Shown piece after piece: positions 26,981 to 34,762 of a stretch of 64,000 nt of DNA. The first letter of the stretch is position 1. Every line of letters starts with the position of its first letter. This stretch comes from Phycisphaerae bacterium (lineage in GTDB: Bacteria > Planctomycetota > Phycisphaerae > Phycisphaerales > SM1A02). Where the stretch lies: NCBI GenBank assembly GCA_002709295.1, contig PAQL01000015.1, forward strand, positions 103,016 to 167,015, in the 5' to 3' direction. Below the pieces are notes generated by a model that was given only the letters and a program-made list of their open reading frames with translations, was not told where the DNA came from and made no database searches. The position numbers and the translations under genes are program-made.

Positions 26981-27852
26981 GCGATCCAGCTCCTGCCTCG
27001 GACCCGCCATGCCTTGCCTGCGACGACGCCGGCGATCGTGGTCGATGCGCCGATCGTCATCCAGACCGGGGCCTTCGCGAGTGTCGCGACGATCGCGATG
27101 AACGGTCCGTCGATGTCCCGGCGAAGCGGTGCCACGCATCGTCCCACCGTCCGCATGCGCCGCACCAGCCAGCCGGCGTTCGCTCGAGCGGGGGGGATCG
27201 AATCCACGACCACCGCATCCGCCGCCCAGACGATCCGGGCTCCGGTTCGGGCGAGCCGCTGGAAGAAGTGGCGGTCCTCGCTGAGTCTGAGGAACCCCTC
27301 GTCGAACCAGGTGTCCAGCCGCTGCAGGAGCGCGGCGTCGAAGATGACGTTGTTGGTGAACGCCCAGGGACGTTCCTCGCCCGTGGGGCGTGCGGGCTTG
27401 TCGAAGAAGCCTCCTTCGACGATCCAGTCCGGCGGGTCCTCCTCGAAGCGGGGGATCACCGGTCCGGTGACGATCTCCGCGCGATGGTCCCTCTTGATCC
27501 GGAGCATCTCGACGAGCCAGCCGGGCGTCGTCTCCTCGTCGTCGTCGACGAAGCCGACCAGTCCGTCGGGGCCCACCAGTTCGGCGGCGCGGCCGATGCC
27601 CCGGTTGCGAGGCGGTGCCACACCTCGGCGGGGTTCGACGAGCACGTCGATGGTGAGTCCGGTCTCGGCCCGGATCCGGTCGGCGACCTCGTCCGGCGAC
27701 GAATCCTCGGGATCGTTGTTGACCACGACCACCCTCAGTTCGAGCGGGCCGTCCTCGAGGGGCGGCCGTTCCTGTTCGGCGAGGCTTCGCAGCACGCGTT
27801 CCAGGCCGTCCGGTCGGTGCAGGGTCGAGATGGAGAGGGCAAGGCAGGTCAA
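26908..27852 (-). CDS. Family-2 glycosyltransferase
   Basis: This 314-residue enzyme has an N-terminal GT-A domain with LALSISTLHRPDGLERVL, VVVVNNDPEDSSPDE, the EPRRGVAPPRNRGI nucleotide loop, the metal-binding FVDDDEE (about 100) and EDRHFFQRL (about 195). The extended WAFTNNVIFDAALL segment is shared with the next gene upstream, so the two are paralogues. One or two hydrophobic helices at about 250-275 suggest membrane association. Its 3' end overlaps the convergent gene at 24323-26980 by 73 bases. It probably adds one sugar of the surface glycan. Confidence 0.9.
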   Translation of the reverse strand: MTCLALSISTLHRPDGLERVLRSLAEQERPPLEDGPLELRVVVVNNDPEDSSPDEVADRIRAETGLTIDVLVEPRRGVAPPRNRGIGRAAELVGPDGLVGFVDDDEETTPGWLVEMLRIKRDHRAEIVTGPVIPRFEEDPPDWIVEGGFFDKPARPTGEERPWAFTNNVIFDAALLQRLDTWFDEGFLRLSEDRHFFQRLARTGARIVWAADAVVVDSIPPARANAGWLVRRMRTVGRCVAPLRRDIDGPFIAIVATLAKAPVWMTIGASTTIAGVVAGKAWRVRGRSWIAYGVGLAEGVFSSGLAGRPASSSD

Positions 27853-27879
27853 CCCGGGAGATCTCCGCGGCGATCGATG

Positions 27880-28782
27880 TCAGCCGGCATGACGCTCGGC
27901 ATACTCCTCGTATCGGCGACCGAGGACGCCGGCCACCAGTCCGCACGCCCGTCCGAGATCCCAGCAGGCGCGGGCCGCGGCGACGGATGGATGAATGATG
28001 GATGCGGCGCCTCGGAGGAGGCCGCGGATCCCGAAGCGTCCCGCTCGGAACAGCAGCGTGCCGCGGCCCCTGATTCCCGACAGGCCCTCCGCATGCAGGG
28101 CGTTGGTGCCCAGCCGGTAGGAGCGTCGGAACACCCAGCCCATGCCGATCCGTTCGATCGGATACCACTCGAAGGCGATCGCATCGTCCACCCACGTGAT
28201 CTCGTGGCCGGCGTCCACGATGCGTCGGAAGAACTCCTTGTCGCTTCCGCCGCCGTGCCGCATGGCCTCGTCGAAGCGGAACCCTCCTCGGCGAAGGGGC
28301 TCGGCATCGATCATCGTGTTGTGGGTGAACGCCCAGGGGCGGCGGGTCCCGGTGGGGTATCGGGGGGGCTGATAGACCCCGCTCGCCTCCGCCCACGCGG
28401 GCGATCCGGTTGGGAATCTCGGAATCGCCGGCCCGGTCGTCACGGCGGTTCCGGAGGCTTCCCGTCCCCGGCAGAGGGCGGCCAGCCACTCCCGGTCCAC
28501 GGTCTCGTCGTCGTCGAGGAAGGCCACTGCATCGGTGTCCGGATTCTCGAGGGCGATCTCGAGGGAGCGGTTGCGGGCCGCGGGGATGCCCGGTTCCGGC
28601 TCGAAGACGTGGCGAAGGGGGAGACTGCAGCCGGGAGGGGGCGCGTCGGTGGGAATGTCGTTCTCCACCACCACGACATGGACCCCTACGCCCTCGGGAA
28701 CCGATATCTCCTCAAGCGAATGCAACAGCCGGGCAAGCCCCTCGGGCCGACGTCGGGTGATGATGCAGATCGCGACTTGCAT
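27880..28782 (-). CDS. Family-2 glycosyltransferase
   Basis: This 300-residue enzyme is a paralogue of the downstream gene (shared ARNRSLEIA, FLDDDETVDREW and RPWAFTHNTMIDAEPL segments). The GT-A elements are AICIITRRRPEG, VVVENDIP, the DDDE metal motif (about 92) and GGSDKEFFRRIVDAG (about 180). The C-terminus is helical with a hydrophobic segment. Only 27 bases separate it from the downstream paralogue, so they form an operon. Its start codon lies 11 bases from that of the divergent gene at 28794, and no ribosome binding site is visible, so its start or promoter is uncertain. Confidence 0.88.
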   Translation of the reverse strand: MQVAICIITRRRPEGLARLLHSLEEISVPEGVGVHVVVVENDIPTDAPPPGCSLPLRHVFEPEPGIPAARNRSLEIALENPDTDAVAFLDDDETVDREWLAALCRGREASGTAVTTGPAIPRFPTGSPAWAEASGVYQPPRYPTGTRRPWAFTHNTMIDAEPLRRGGFRFDEAMRHGGGSDKEFFRRIVDAGHEITWVDDAIAFEWYPIERIGMGWVFRRSYRLGTNALHAEGLSGIRGRGTLLFRAGRFGIRGLLRGAASIIHPSVAAARACWDLGRACGLVAGVLGRRYEEYAERHAG

Positions 28783-28793
28783 GGAGGGTCCCG

Positions 28794-29903
28794 ATGAGGA
28801 CGGTGTCCGAGACTACCACGCCCGGCGGCATGCACGAGATCCCACGGATCTCGGTGGTGGTGGCGATGTTCGAGCGTCGGGACCGGTCGGTGGCCTGTGC
28901 CCGCAGTCTGGCGGCTCAGACGATCGATCGGGCGGAGATCATCTTCGTCGACGACGGTTCCGAGGACGACACGCCCGATGCGGTGGAGGCGATCGCCGCG
29001 GAGTCGAGGATTCCGATGAGGGTGCTGAGGAACGGACGGAATCTCGGGGCCAATGCGAGTCGCAATCGAGGCGTCGCCGCCGCCGCGGCGCCGCTGGTCG
29101 CGTTCCTCGACTCGGATTGCGAGGCGTCCGAGCAGTGGCTGGAGCGACTGGTCGAGGCCTTCGATGCGGACCCCACCCTCGGAGCGGCCTCCGGTCTGGT
29201 GGAGGATGCGTGCGTCGGCAACATCTGGGAGCTGGCGTTTCGTGGAACCCACCGGCTGCCGCATGCCGGTCCGTGCTCGAGGATCACCTCGTGCAATCTC
29301 TGCGTGCGACGTGAACTGATGCCGACGGGTGCCTGGGACGAGACCCGGCCCACCCGCACCGACGGCGGACGGCCCGACACCGCGATCTCCGCCCGTTGCG
29401 ACGAGGAGGGGCTCAATCTCGCGATTCGAGCCGCGGGCTGGACCGTTCATGCCGTCCCCACCGCCGGAGTGCGGCACTTTCATCCCTACACCCGGCGGAG
29501 CCTCCTGCGTCAGGCCTGGTTCGGCGGCTGCTCGGTCGCGGAGATCGTCCGCCGATACCGGCTCGGTCCCCGGAAGGATCTCGGGCCGATCGCGGTCTTC
29601 TGGGTCCTGCTTGCGATCGGCCTGGTGGTCTCGCCGTTCACCGGCTGGTGGGTGATGTCGGTGCCCGCCCTGGTCGGCCTGCTCGCCGTGGCGGCCATCA
29701 CCTGGAACGAACTGACCAACAAGGGGAAGACGGTGTTCGAGCTGGCCAGGGCCTCGCCGGCGCTCCTGGTCTACTACCACACGCGGCTGGCCGGATACCT
29801 CTGGAGATCGACTCAGATGAGGTTCGGCGGGCGGCCGGTGGAACAGGTCGACATCGGCGACCTTGCTCGCGGTCTGCCTTCTCCCAGGGAACCTCGTGCA
29901 TGA
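28794..29903 (+). CDS. Family-2 glycosyltransferase with C-terminal membrane helices
   Basis: The protein has 369 residues. ATG 28794 follows GGAGGG at 28783-28788. The GT-A domain contains ISVVVAMFERRDRS, IIFVDDGSEDDTPD, LGANASRNRGVA, the metal-binding FLDSDCEASEQW and GLNLAIRAAGW followed by HFHPYTRRSLL. Two TM helices sit at about 262-305. Its stop overlaps the start of the flippase gene by 4 bases, beginning a plus-strand operon (28794-34215) of glycosyltransferase, flippase, two sulfotransferases and a second glycosyltransferase. Confidence 0.9.
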   Translation: MRTVSETTTPGGMHEIPRISVVVAMFERRDRSVACARSLAAQTIDRAEIIFVDDGSEDDTPDAVEAIAAESRIPMRVLRNGRNLGANASRNRGVAAAAAPLVAFLDSDCEASEQWLERLVEAFDADPTLGAASGLVEDACVGNIWELAFRGTHRLPHAGPCSRITSCNLCVRRELMPTGAWDETRPTRTDGGRPDTAISARCDEEGLNLAIRAAGWTVHAVPTAGVRHFHPYTRRSLLRQAWFGGCSVAEIVRRYRLGPRKDLGPIAVFWVLLAIGLVVSPFTGWWVMSVPALVGLLAVAAITWNELTNKGKTVFELARASPALLVYYHTRLAGYLWRSTQMRFGGRPVEQVDIGDLARGLPSPREPRA

Positions 29904-31378
29904 GCGACGAGCGGCATGCGGATCTTCCGGGCCGCACCGCCCGTGGTGCGGCGACCATGCTGCTGGCCCGCGGTCTCGGCACGGGCATCGCGATCCTCGC
30001 CACCGCGGTCATCGCGAGATACGTCACGCCCGGCGAGTACGGACTGGTCGGCATGGTGATCGCGGTGCTGGGCGTGGCGAGGGTGCTCGAGGAGCTGGGG
30101 CTCGGGGATGCGGCCATCCAGCGCGATCGGATCGACGATTCCGAAGTCACCACGCTGGCCATCATCAACATTCTCTGCGGTGTCGTGCTGGGGCTCGGAT
30201 TCGTGGCTTCGGCGCCGCTGATCGCCTGGTTCTACGGCCGGGACGAGCTGGTGCCGCTCTGTGTCGCGTTGTCGCCCCTCTTCGTCTTCGCGGGGATCGG
30301 CGCCCAGCCGAGAGCGATGATGCGGCGGCGATTCCGGTTCCGGGCTCTCGCCGTCGCCCAGACCGGTTCTCTGGTGGCCGGCGCGATCGCGGGCACGGCA
30401 GGTGCGGTCGGCGGTCTCGGCCCGTGGGCGATCGTCCTCCAGCATCTCGTGGGAGGCGGGGTCCTCGCCGTCGGCTGCCTCATCGGTTCCGGCTGGCGGC
30501 CGGTGCGTCCGGCCTCCCTCCGTAGGATCCGTCCCATGCTCGGATACGGGCTGAACCTGGGAGCGAGTCAGTTCCTGAATGCGATCACGCGGAATCTCGA
30601 CGACATCCTCATCGGCCGATTCGTGGGACCGATCGCGGTGGGGGCCTACGGCCGCGCGTTCCAGCTCATGTCACTGCCGGCGACCCAGCTCAATCAGCCG
30701 CTCACCAGTGCGGTCGTGCCGGCACTGAGCCGACTGCAGGACCAGCCGGATCGATTCCGATCGCTCTATCGATCAAGCATCGAGGTGATCGCCAGTCTCG
30801 CATTCCCCCTGGCGGTCTTCACCGGCGTCGCCGCACCGGCGATGGTCGGGACGATCCTCGGCCCCGACTGGAGCGAGGCGACGCCGCTGCTGCGAGCCCT
30901 GGCCCCGGCGGGTCTGATGGTCTCCCTGAACGTCGCCACCGGATGGGTGTACCTCTCCCTGGGACGGACCGATCGACAGCTGCGCTGGCGACTGCTGGGT
31001 TCGACCGCCGCGGTCGTGGGAATGGTCGCGGGGCTTCCATGGGGGGCTCTGGGGGTGGCGCTCGGCCTGAGTTCGGCCCGGGTCCTCATGCGGCTGCCTG
31101 CCGTGCTCTACTGCTTCCATGGGACACCCCTGGTCCTCCTCGATCTTGGAAGCGTGGTCTGGCGGACCGCGATCGCATCGGCCGTCGCCGGGGTGCTTGC
31201 GTGGCTCTTCGATCCGCAGATGCTTCAGCCGGTGGGGCGGCTCCTCGTTCAGTCGCTCGTGTTCATCGGCATCTGGCTGGGGACCATGGCGGTGCTGCCC
31301 GGCGGGACGGGCCGTCTGCGGGCAGGTGTCCGTCTGGTTCGCGGGCTTCGGAGCGGGGAGGTGATGGATGCCTCGTGA
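29900..31378 (+). CDS. Polysaccharide flippase (Wzx/WzxC-type, MOP superfamily)
   Basis: This 492-residue inner-membrane protein has about 12-14 TM helices and is predicted to flip lipid-linked oligosaccharide across the membrane. Family features: an N-terminal amphipathic region then ARGAATMLLARGLGTGIAI; ARYVTPGEYGLVGMV; RRRFRFRALA; and LNAITRNLDDILIGRFVG with LGAYGRAF-like GAYGRAFQLMSLP. These are typical of polysaccharide-synthesis proteins of the WzxC/TuaB branch. The start overlaps the previous stop (ATGA) and its 3' end overlaps the sulfotransferase start by 11 bases. It strongly suggests that the cluster makes an exported glycan by a Wzx-dependent route, though no Wzy or Wza gene is identified here. 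Confidence 0.92.
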   Translation: MSDERHADLPGRTARGAATMLLARGLGTGIAILATAVIARYVTPGEYGLVGMVIAVLGVARVLEELGLGDAAIQRDRIDDSEVTTLAIINILCGVVLGLGFVASAPLIAWFYGRDELVPLCVALSPLFVFAGIGAQPRAMMRRRFRFRALAVAQTGSLVAGAIAGTAGAVGGLGPWAIVLQHLVGGGVLAVGCLIGSGWRPVRPASLRRIRPMLGYGLNLGASQFLNAITRNLDDILIGRFVGPIAVGAYGRAFQLMSLPATQLNQPLTSAVVPALSRLQDQPDRFRSLYRSSIEVIASLAFPLAVFTGVAAPAMVGTILGPDWSEATPLLRALAPAGLMVSLNVATGWVYLSLGRTDRQLRWRLLGSTAAVVGMVAGLPWGALGVALGLSSARVLMRLPAVLYCFHGTPLVLLDLGSVVWRTAIASAVAGVLAWLFDPQMLQPVGRLLVQSLVFIGIWLGTMAVLPGGTGRLRAGVRLVRGLRSGEVMDAS

Positions 31379-32153
31379 ACCCCTGGTCCGATTGCGATCG
31401 GCGATCGAGAAGCCTCTTCAGCGTTGCGGCCTCTTCAGGCCCGCCACCCTTCCGTCCTTTCTCGGAATCGGGGCCCAGAAGTCGGGGACCACCTGGTTGC
31501 ACGCGCGTCTTCGCGAGCATCCCTCGCTGTTCCTGCCCGCGGAGAAGGAGCTTCACTACTTCGACTGGAACTTCCACCGCCCTCTTCACGGGTATGCCAG
31601 GCGGTTCGCCGATGCCGGGGATCGCCTGCCCGGCGAGATCACCCCCGGGTACGGGATGCTGTCTCCCGATCGGATCTCCTTCGTGGCCCGCGTCCTCCCG
31701 GGGGTGCGTCTGATCTATCTGATGCGGGATCCGGTCGAGCGGGCATGGTCGCAGGTGGTCATGAACGCGATCGAGATCGACGGCGAGGATCCGGACGCCG
31801 TCGACCATGCGACCTGGCTGGAGAGGCTCGGGCATCCCCGGGTGCGTCGCCGTGGAGATCATGCGGCGGTCATAGACGCATGGTCGAGACACGTTCCCGA
31901 GGATCGCATCATGATCGGGTGGTTCGAGGAGATCGCCGAGGATCCCGCCGGGCTGCTGACCAGGACTCACGACTTCCTCGGAGTTGAAAGGATCGAGGCA
32001 CGGGAGTCAGGTGTCGTTCGGCCGGGCAGATCCGTGCCGATGCCGGATGTCGTTCGCGAGGGACTGGTGACCATGCTTCGCCCCGAGCTCGAGGGGCTGG
32101 CGCGTCGCTTCGGTGGGCCTTGCGAGGCCTGGTTGGCGAGGTGGTGCGGATGA
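31368..32153 (+). CDS. Sulfotransferase (NDST/heparan-sulfate type)
   Basis: This 261-residue PAPS-dependent sulfotransferase has the 5'-PSB loop FLGIGAQKSGTTWLHARL (about 32-49), the KELHYFDW segment (about 60), ITPGYGM, and the 3'-PB segment LIYLMRDPVERAWSQ (about 115-130). All are typical of the bacterial sulfotransferases related to heparan-sulfate N-deacetylase/N-sulfotransferase. The ribosome binding site GGGGAGGTG lies inside the flippase gene. It is predicted to sulfate the glycan made by the surrounding genes. Its stop overlaps the next start (ATGA). Confidence 0.9.
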   Translation: MPREPLVRLRSAIEKPLQRCGLFRPATLPSFLGIGAQKSGTTWLHARLREHPSLFLPAEKELHYFDWNFHRPLHGYARRFADAGDRLPGEITPGYGMLSPDRISFVARVLPGVRLIYLMRDPVERAWSQVVMNAIEIDGEDPDAVDHATWLERLGHPRVRRRGDHAAVIDAWSRHVPEDRIMIGWFEEIAEDPAGLLTRTHDFLGVERIEARESGVVRPGRSVPMPDVVREGLVTMLRPELEGLARRFGGPCEAWLARWCG

Positions 32154-32965
32154 GCGGAATTCTTGAAGGCATCCGCCGCCGGGCCTACGACCTCCAACGC
32201 TGGATCCGAGAGGAACGGGTCGCCCGACGCGCCGTCGTGCAACCGGCCCCGAAGTTCATCCTCGGCATGCAGAAGAGCGGGACCTCGGTGATCGCCGGAC
32301 TGCTGTCCCTGCGGACCGGTGTTCCGGCGGCGGTCGATCTGGCCCGGGAATGGAGGCGATCCACGATCGTGGCGGCCTCGAGGAGTCGCCGCGGCTTCGA
32401 TCGCTTCGTTCGAAGGAACGCGGCCGACTTCTCCCGTCGGATCGTCAAGGAGCCCTCTCTGACCTTCGTGCACGAGCATCTGCTCCGACGCTGGCCGGAT
32501 TCCGACATCGCGATCGTGGTGCGGGATCCGGTGTCGACCATCCGGAGCGTGCTCGAGCGACTCGGTCTTCCGGGTGATCTGGAGTCGATGCCCACGGCCT
32601 CTCTCGAGGCCGTCCCCCAGCCATGGCGGCTGGTGCTGGACAACCGCTGGCTGGGAGTGGATTCCGAGCACTACATCGATCAGCTGTCCCGGCGGTGGTG
32701 TCTCGCCGCGGAGCTGGCGATCGAACACCGCGATCGATGGCAGGTCGTGAGATACGAGGATTTCAGCCTCGACAAGGTCACGGTCGTGGATCGGATGGCG
32801 GATCATTTCGGGTTGCCCGTGGTGGCCGAGATCGACGCCTTCCTCGACCGGCCCTTCCAGCCGCGAGGAGCGAGGAGGGATCCCGAAGCGGTCTTCGGAG
32901 ACAATCTGCAGCGGATCATCGACTCGACGCGCCCGCTGGCCCGTCGACTGGGGTATCACGAATGA
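32150..32965 (+). CDS. Sulfotransferase family protein
   Basis: This 271-residue enzyme starts at ATG 32150, which overlaps the previous stop; an in-frame alternative 30 bases earlier lies inside the previous gene. The 5'-PSB loop is FILGMQKSGTSVIAGLL (about 38-54) and the 3'-PB segment is IAIVVRDPVSTIRSV (about 120-134). An invariant-looking EPSLTFVHEHL precedes it. It is more divergent than its neighbour. It is predicted to place a second sulfate, or to use a different acceptor, within the same operon. Confidence 0.87.
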   Translation: MSGILEGIRRRAYDLQRWIREERVARRAVVQPAPKFILGMQKSGTSVIAGLLSLRTGVPAAVDLAREWRRSTIVAASRSRRGFDRFVRRNAADFSRRIVKEPSLTFVHEHLLRRWPDSDIAIVVRDPVSTIRSVLERLGLPGDLESMPTASLEAVPQPWRLVLDNRWLGVDSEHYIDQLSRRWCLAAELAIEHRDRWQVVRYEDFSLDKVTVVDRMADHFGLPVVAEIDAFLDRPFQPRGARRDPEAVFGDNLQRIIDSTRPLARRLGYHE

Positions 32966-34215
32966 CGCAGGCGACGATGAGGATCCTGGTGGTCACCGGT
33001 GCGTTTCCGCTCGGGTCGGAGACGTTCATCCGGGAACAGTGCCTCGAGCTTCTGGAGCAGGGGGCGGAGATCGACGTCCTCGCCCTGCGTCCCGGGGACG
33101 GGACATGGTCGGAACGTGACCGCGCCGCCGGGCTCGAGTCCATGGTCCTTCAGGCCGACATCGATCGGCCGCTCGTCGGCAGGCTGGCGATGGCCCCGGG
33201 CCGGTTCATCGGCCGGTTTCTCCGCTCGCCGGGGCTGGCCATGAGGTCCGTCTCTCCGGCCCTCGGCTGGCGGGCCGCTTCCGGGCAGCTCCTCGAGATC
33301 GCCGCCGCCTTCGACACGCTGCCTCGCCGCTACGACGCCATCCACTGCGAGTTCGGTCCGATGGGGCGGATCATGCTTCCGGTGATCGATGCAGGCATCG
33401 TGGAGGGTCCCATGTCCGTCGCCTTCTACGGCTACGACATCACCCGGGAGTTGCAGAAGCACGGTGATGATGTCTATCGGGAACTGTTCGCCCGGGCCGC
33501 CGTGCTGCTGCCGAACTCCGAGTATCTGGCCTCGCGACTGCGGGACGCGGGAGCACCGCCCGACAAGGTGAGGCTTCATCGGCTCGGCATCAGGGTCGAC
33601 GACTTCCCCCTGGTGGACCGTCGTGATCGAGTGGGGCCGCCGATCGCTCTTGCGGTGGGACGATGTGTCGAGAAGAAGGGCTTCGAATACTTCCTTCGCG
33701 CGATGGCCATGGTCGGAGATCGAAGCCCGGTCCGGGGTGTGATCATCGGGGACGGACCATTGCGTCCTTCCCTTGAGCAGCTGGCGATGGAGCTCGGGGT
33801 CTTCGAACGGGTGGACTTCGTCGGTTGGAGGAGTCATGACGAGGTCTCCAACCTCATGCGTGAGGCGGATCTTCTGGTGGCGCCGAGCGTGGTCGCGGCG
33901 GATGGAGACATGGAAGGCATGCCTCTGGTGATCGCCGAGGCGATGTCCACCGGGCTGCCGGTCCTGGGCACCAGGCACAGCGGCATCCCGGAGGCGGTGC
34001 GTCACGACCTGAACGGGATCGTGGTGGAGGAGCGGGATCCCGAGGCCCTGGCCGAGGGGCTCGTGCAGCTATCGGACCATGGGCGGCGACTTGAAGCCGG
34101 AAATCGATCTCGAGGGATCGTCGAGGAGGATTTCAGCTTCCAGATCCAGGGCGAGCGGCTGATGAAGATCCTGATATCGATCTCGGAGCGGCGACCGAGC
34201 TCGGTCTGCGACTGA
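32962..34215 (+). CDS. Family-4 glycosyltransferase (GT-B fold)
   Basis: This 417-residue retaining glycosyltransferase starts at ATG 32962, overlapping the previous stop by 4 bases. The N-terminal Rossmann half has RILVVTGAFPLGSETFI and the C-terminal nucleotide-sugar half has AVGRCVEKKGFEYFLRAM (about 230), GDGPLRPSLEQLA and the donor-binding motif MEGMPLVIAEAMSTGLPVL (about 315). This is the usual E-x7-E type arrangement. It is the last gene of the operon beginning at 28794. The start SETFI suggests relation to exopolysaccharide transferases of the colanic-acid (WcaL/AmsK) type. Confidence 0.9.
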   Translation: MTQATMRILVVTGAFPLGSETFIREQCLELLEQGAEIDVLALRPGDGTWSERDRAAGLESMVLQADIDRPLVGRLAMAPGRFIGRFLRSPGLAMRSVSPALGWRAASGQLLEIAAAFDTLPRRYDAIHCEFGPMGRIMLPVIDAGIVEGPMSVAFYGYDITRELQKHGDDVYRELFARAAVLLPNSEYLASRLRDAGAPPDKVRLHRLGIRVDDFPLVDRRDRVGPPIALAVGRCVEKKGFEYFLRAMAMVGDRSPVRGVIIGDGPLRPSLEQLAMELGVFERVDFVGWRSHDEVSNLMREADLLVAPSVVAADGDMEGMPLVIAEAMSTGLPVLGTRHSGIPEAVRHDLNGIVVEERDPEALAEGLVQLSDHGRRLEAGNRSRGIVEEDFSFQIQGERLMKILISISERRPSSVCD

Positions 34216-34237
34216 TTTCCGGGAATCGAACGGAAAT
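34215..34237. terminator. Weak hairpin after the glycan operon
   Basis: Seven paired bases (34215-34221 with 34231-34237) enclose a nine-base loop directly at the stop codon of the GT4 gene, followed by TTCCCTTT. It is a possible terminator but thermodynamically modest. Confidence 0.3.
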
Positions 34238-34249
34238 TTCCCTTTGGAA

Positions 34250-34277
34250 TTGAAAACGAACGATGAGCGATTAATAT
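34250..34277 (+). promoter_or_regulatory. Sigma-70-type promoter for the small dockerin gene
   Basis: TTGAAA at 34250-34255 and TAATAT at 34272-34277 are separated by 16 bases, in the most AT-rich stretch of this region. They lie 55 bases before ATG 34333. This is the best-looking promoter in the window and may drive 34333 and perhaps the two large dockerin genes downstream. Confidence 0.55.
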
Positions 34278-34332
34278 CAAGCCCTGAGTGCCCCCACGAC
34301 GTCTGGCACCCCGACTTTGGAGCAGGATAGAG

Positions 34333-34674
34333 ATGATGAACACCATGAAGATCAGTGCTGCCTCGTGTGCCTTGGTTGCTCTTGTCGCCGTCACCGCGGT
34401 GATGGCTGCTGATGGAAAGCGAAAGGGAGATCGTTTCGTTCCCACGAACGACGACTTCCGAGCTTCCGCTCAGCGGGCCGCCAGCCAGGGTTCATCTCCC
34501 GACTGCTGCCCCGGCGATCTCAACTGCGACGGTCTCGTCGACGGTGCGGACCTCGGTCTGATGATCACCGCCTGGGGTACCAACGATCCGTCCGCCGATC
34601 TCACCGGCAACGGACTCGTCGATGGTGGCGACCTCGGGCTGCTGATCGGCGCCTGGGGCCCCTGCTCGGGCTGA
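34333..34674 (+). CDS. Minimal exported GC-type dockerin protein
   Basis: This 113-residue protein is almost only a signal peptide (about 1-26, ending AVMAAD), a basic/Ser-rich linker and a complete dockerin-like pair at about 57-112. The first loop is GDLNCDGLVDGADLG with helix LMITAWG, and the second is ADLTGNGLVDGGDLG with helix LLIGAWGPC. No other domain is present. ATG 34333 is preferred because GGATAG precedes it, with a second in-frame ATG directly after. It could be a soluble competitor, a small adaptor for whatever binds these modules, or a degenerate product. It is followed by two giant dockerin proteins. Confidence 0.75.
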   Translation: MMNTMKISAASCALVALVAVTAVMAADGKRKGDRFVPTNDDFRASAQRAASQGSSPDCCPGDLNCDGLVDGADLGLMITAWGTNDPSADLTGNGLVDGGDLGLLIGAWGPCSG

Positions 34675-34703
34675 TATCCCGTTCGAATCATGGAAGATCG
34701 TGG

Positions 34704-34749
34704 CCACCTTGATGCCGGCCGCAGGTGGACGCTCCACCTTGAAGCCGGC
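34704..34749 (+). repeat. Direct repeat with embedded hairpin upstream of the PA14/LamG gene
   Basis: A 16-base element (CCACCTTGATGCCGGC) at 34704-34719 recurs at 34734-34749 with one mismatch. Between them AGGTGGA (34723-34729) pairs with TCCACCT (34733-34739) across a three-base loop. It lies between the small dockerin gene and the ATG at 34763. It could be a processing, attenuation or operator site. Confidence 0.35.
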
Positions 34750-34762
34750 AACGAGAGCAGGC

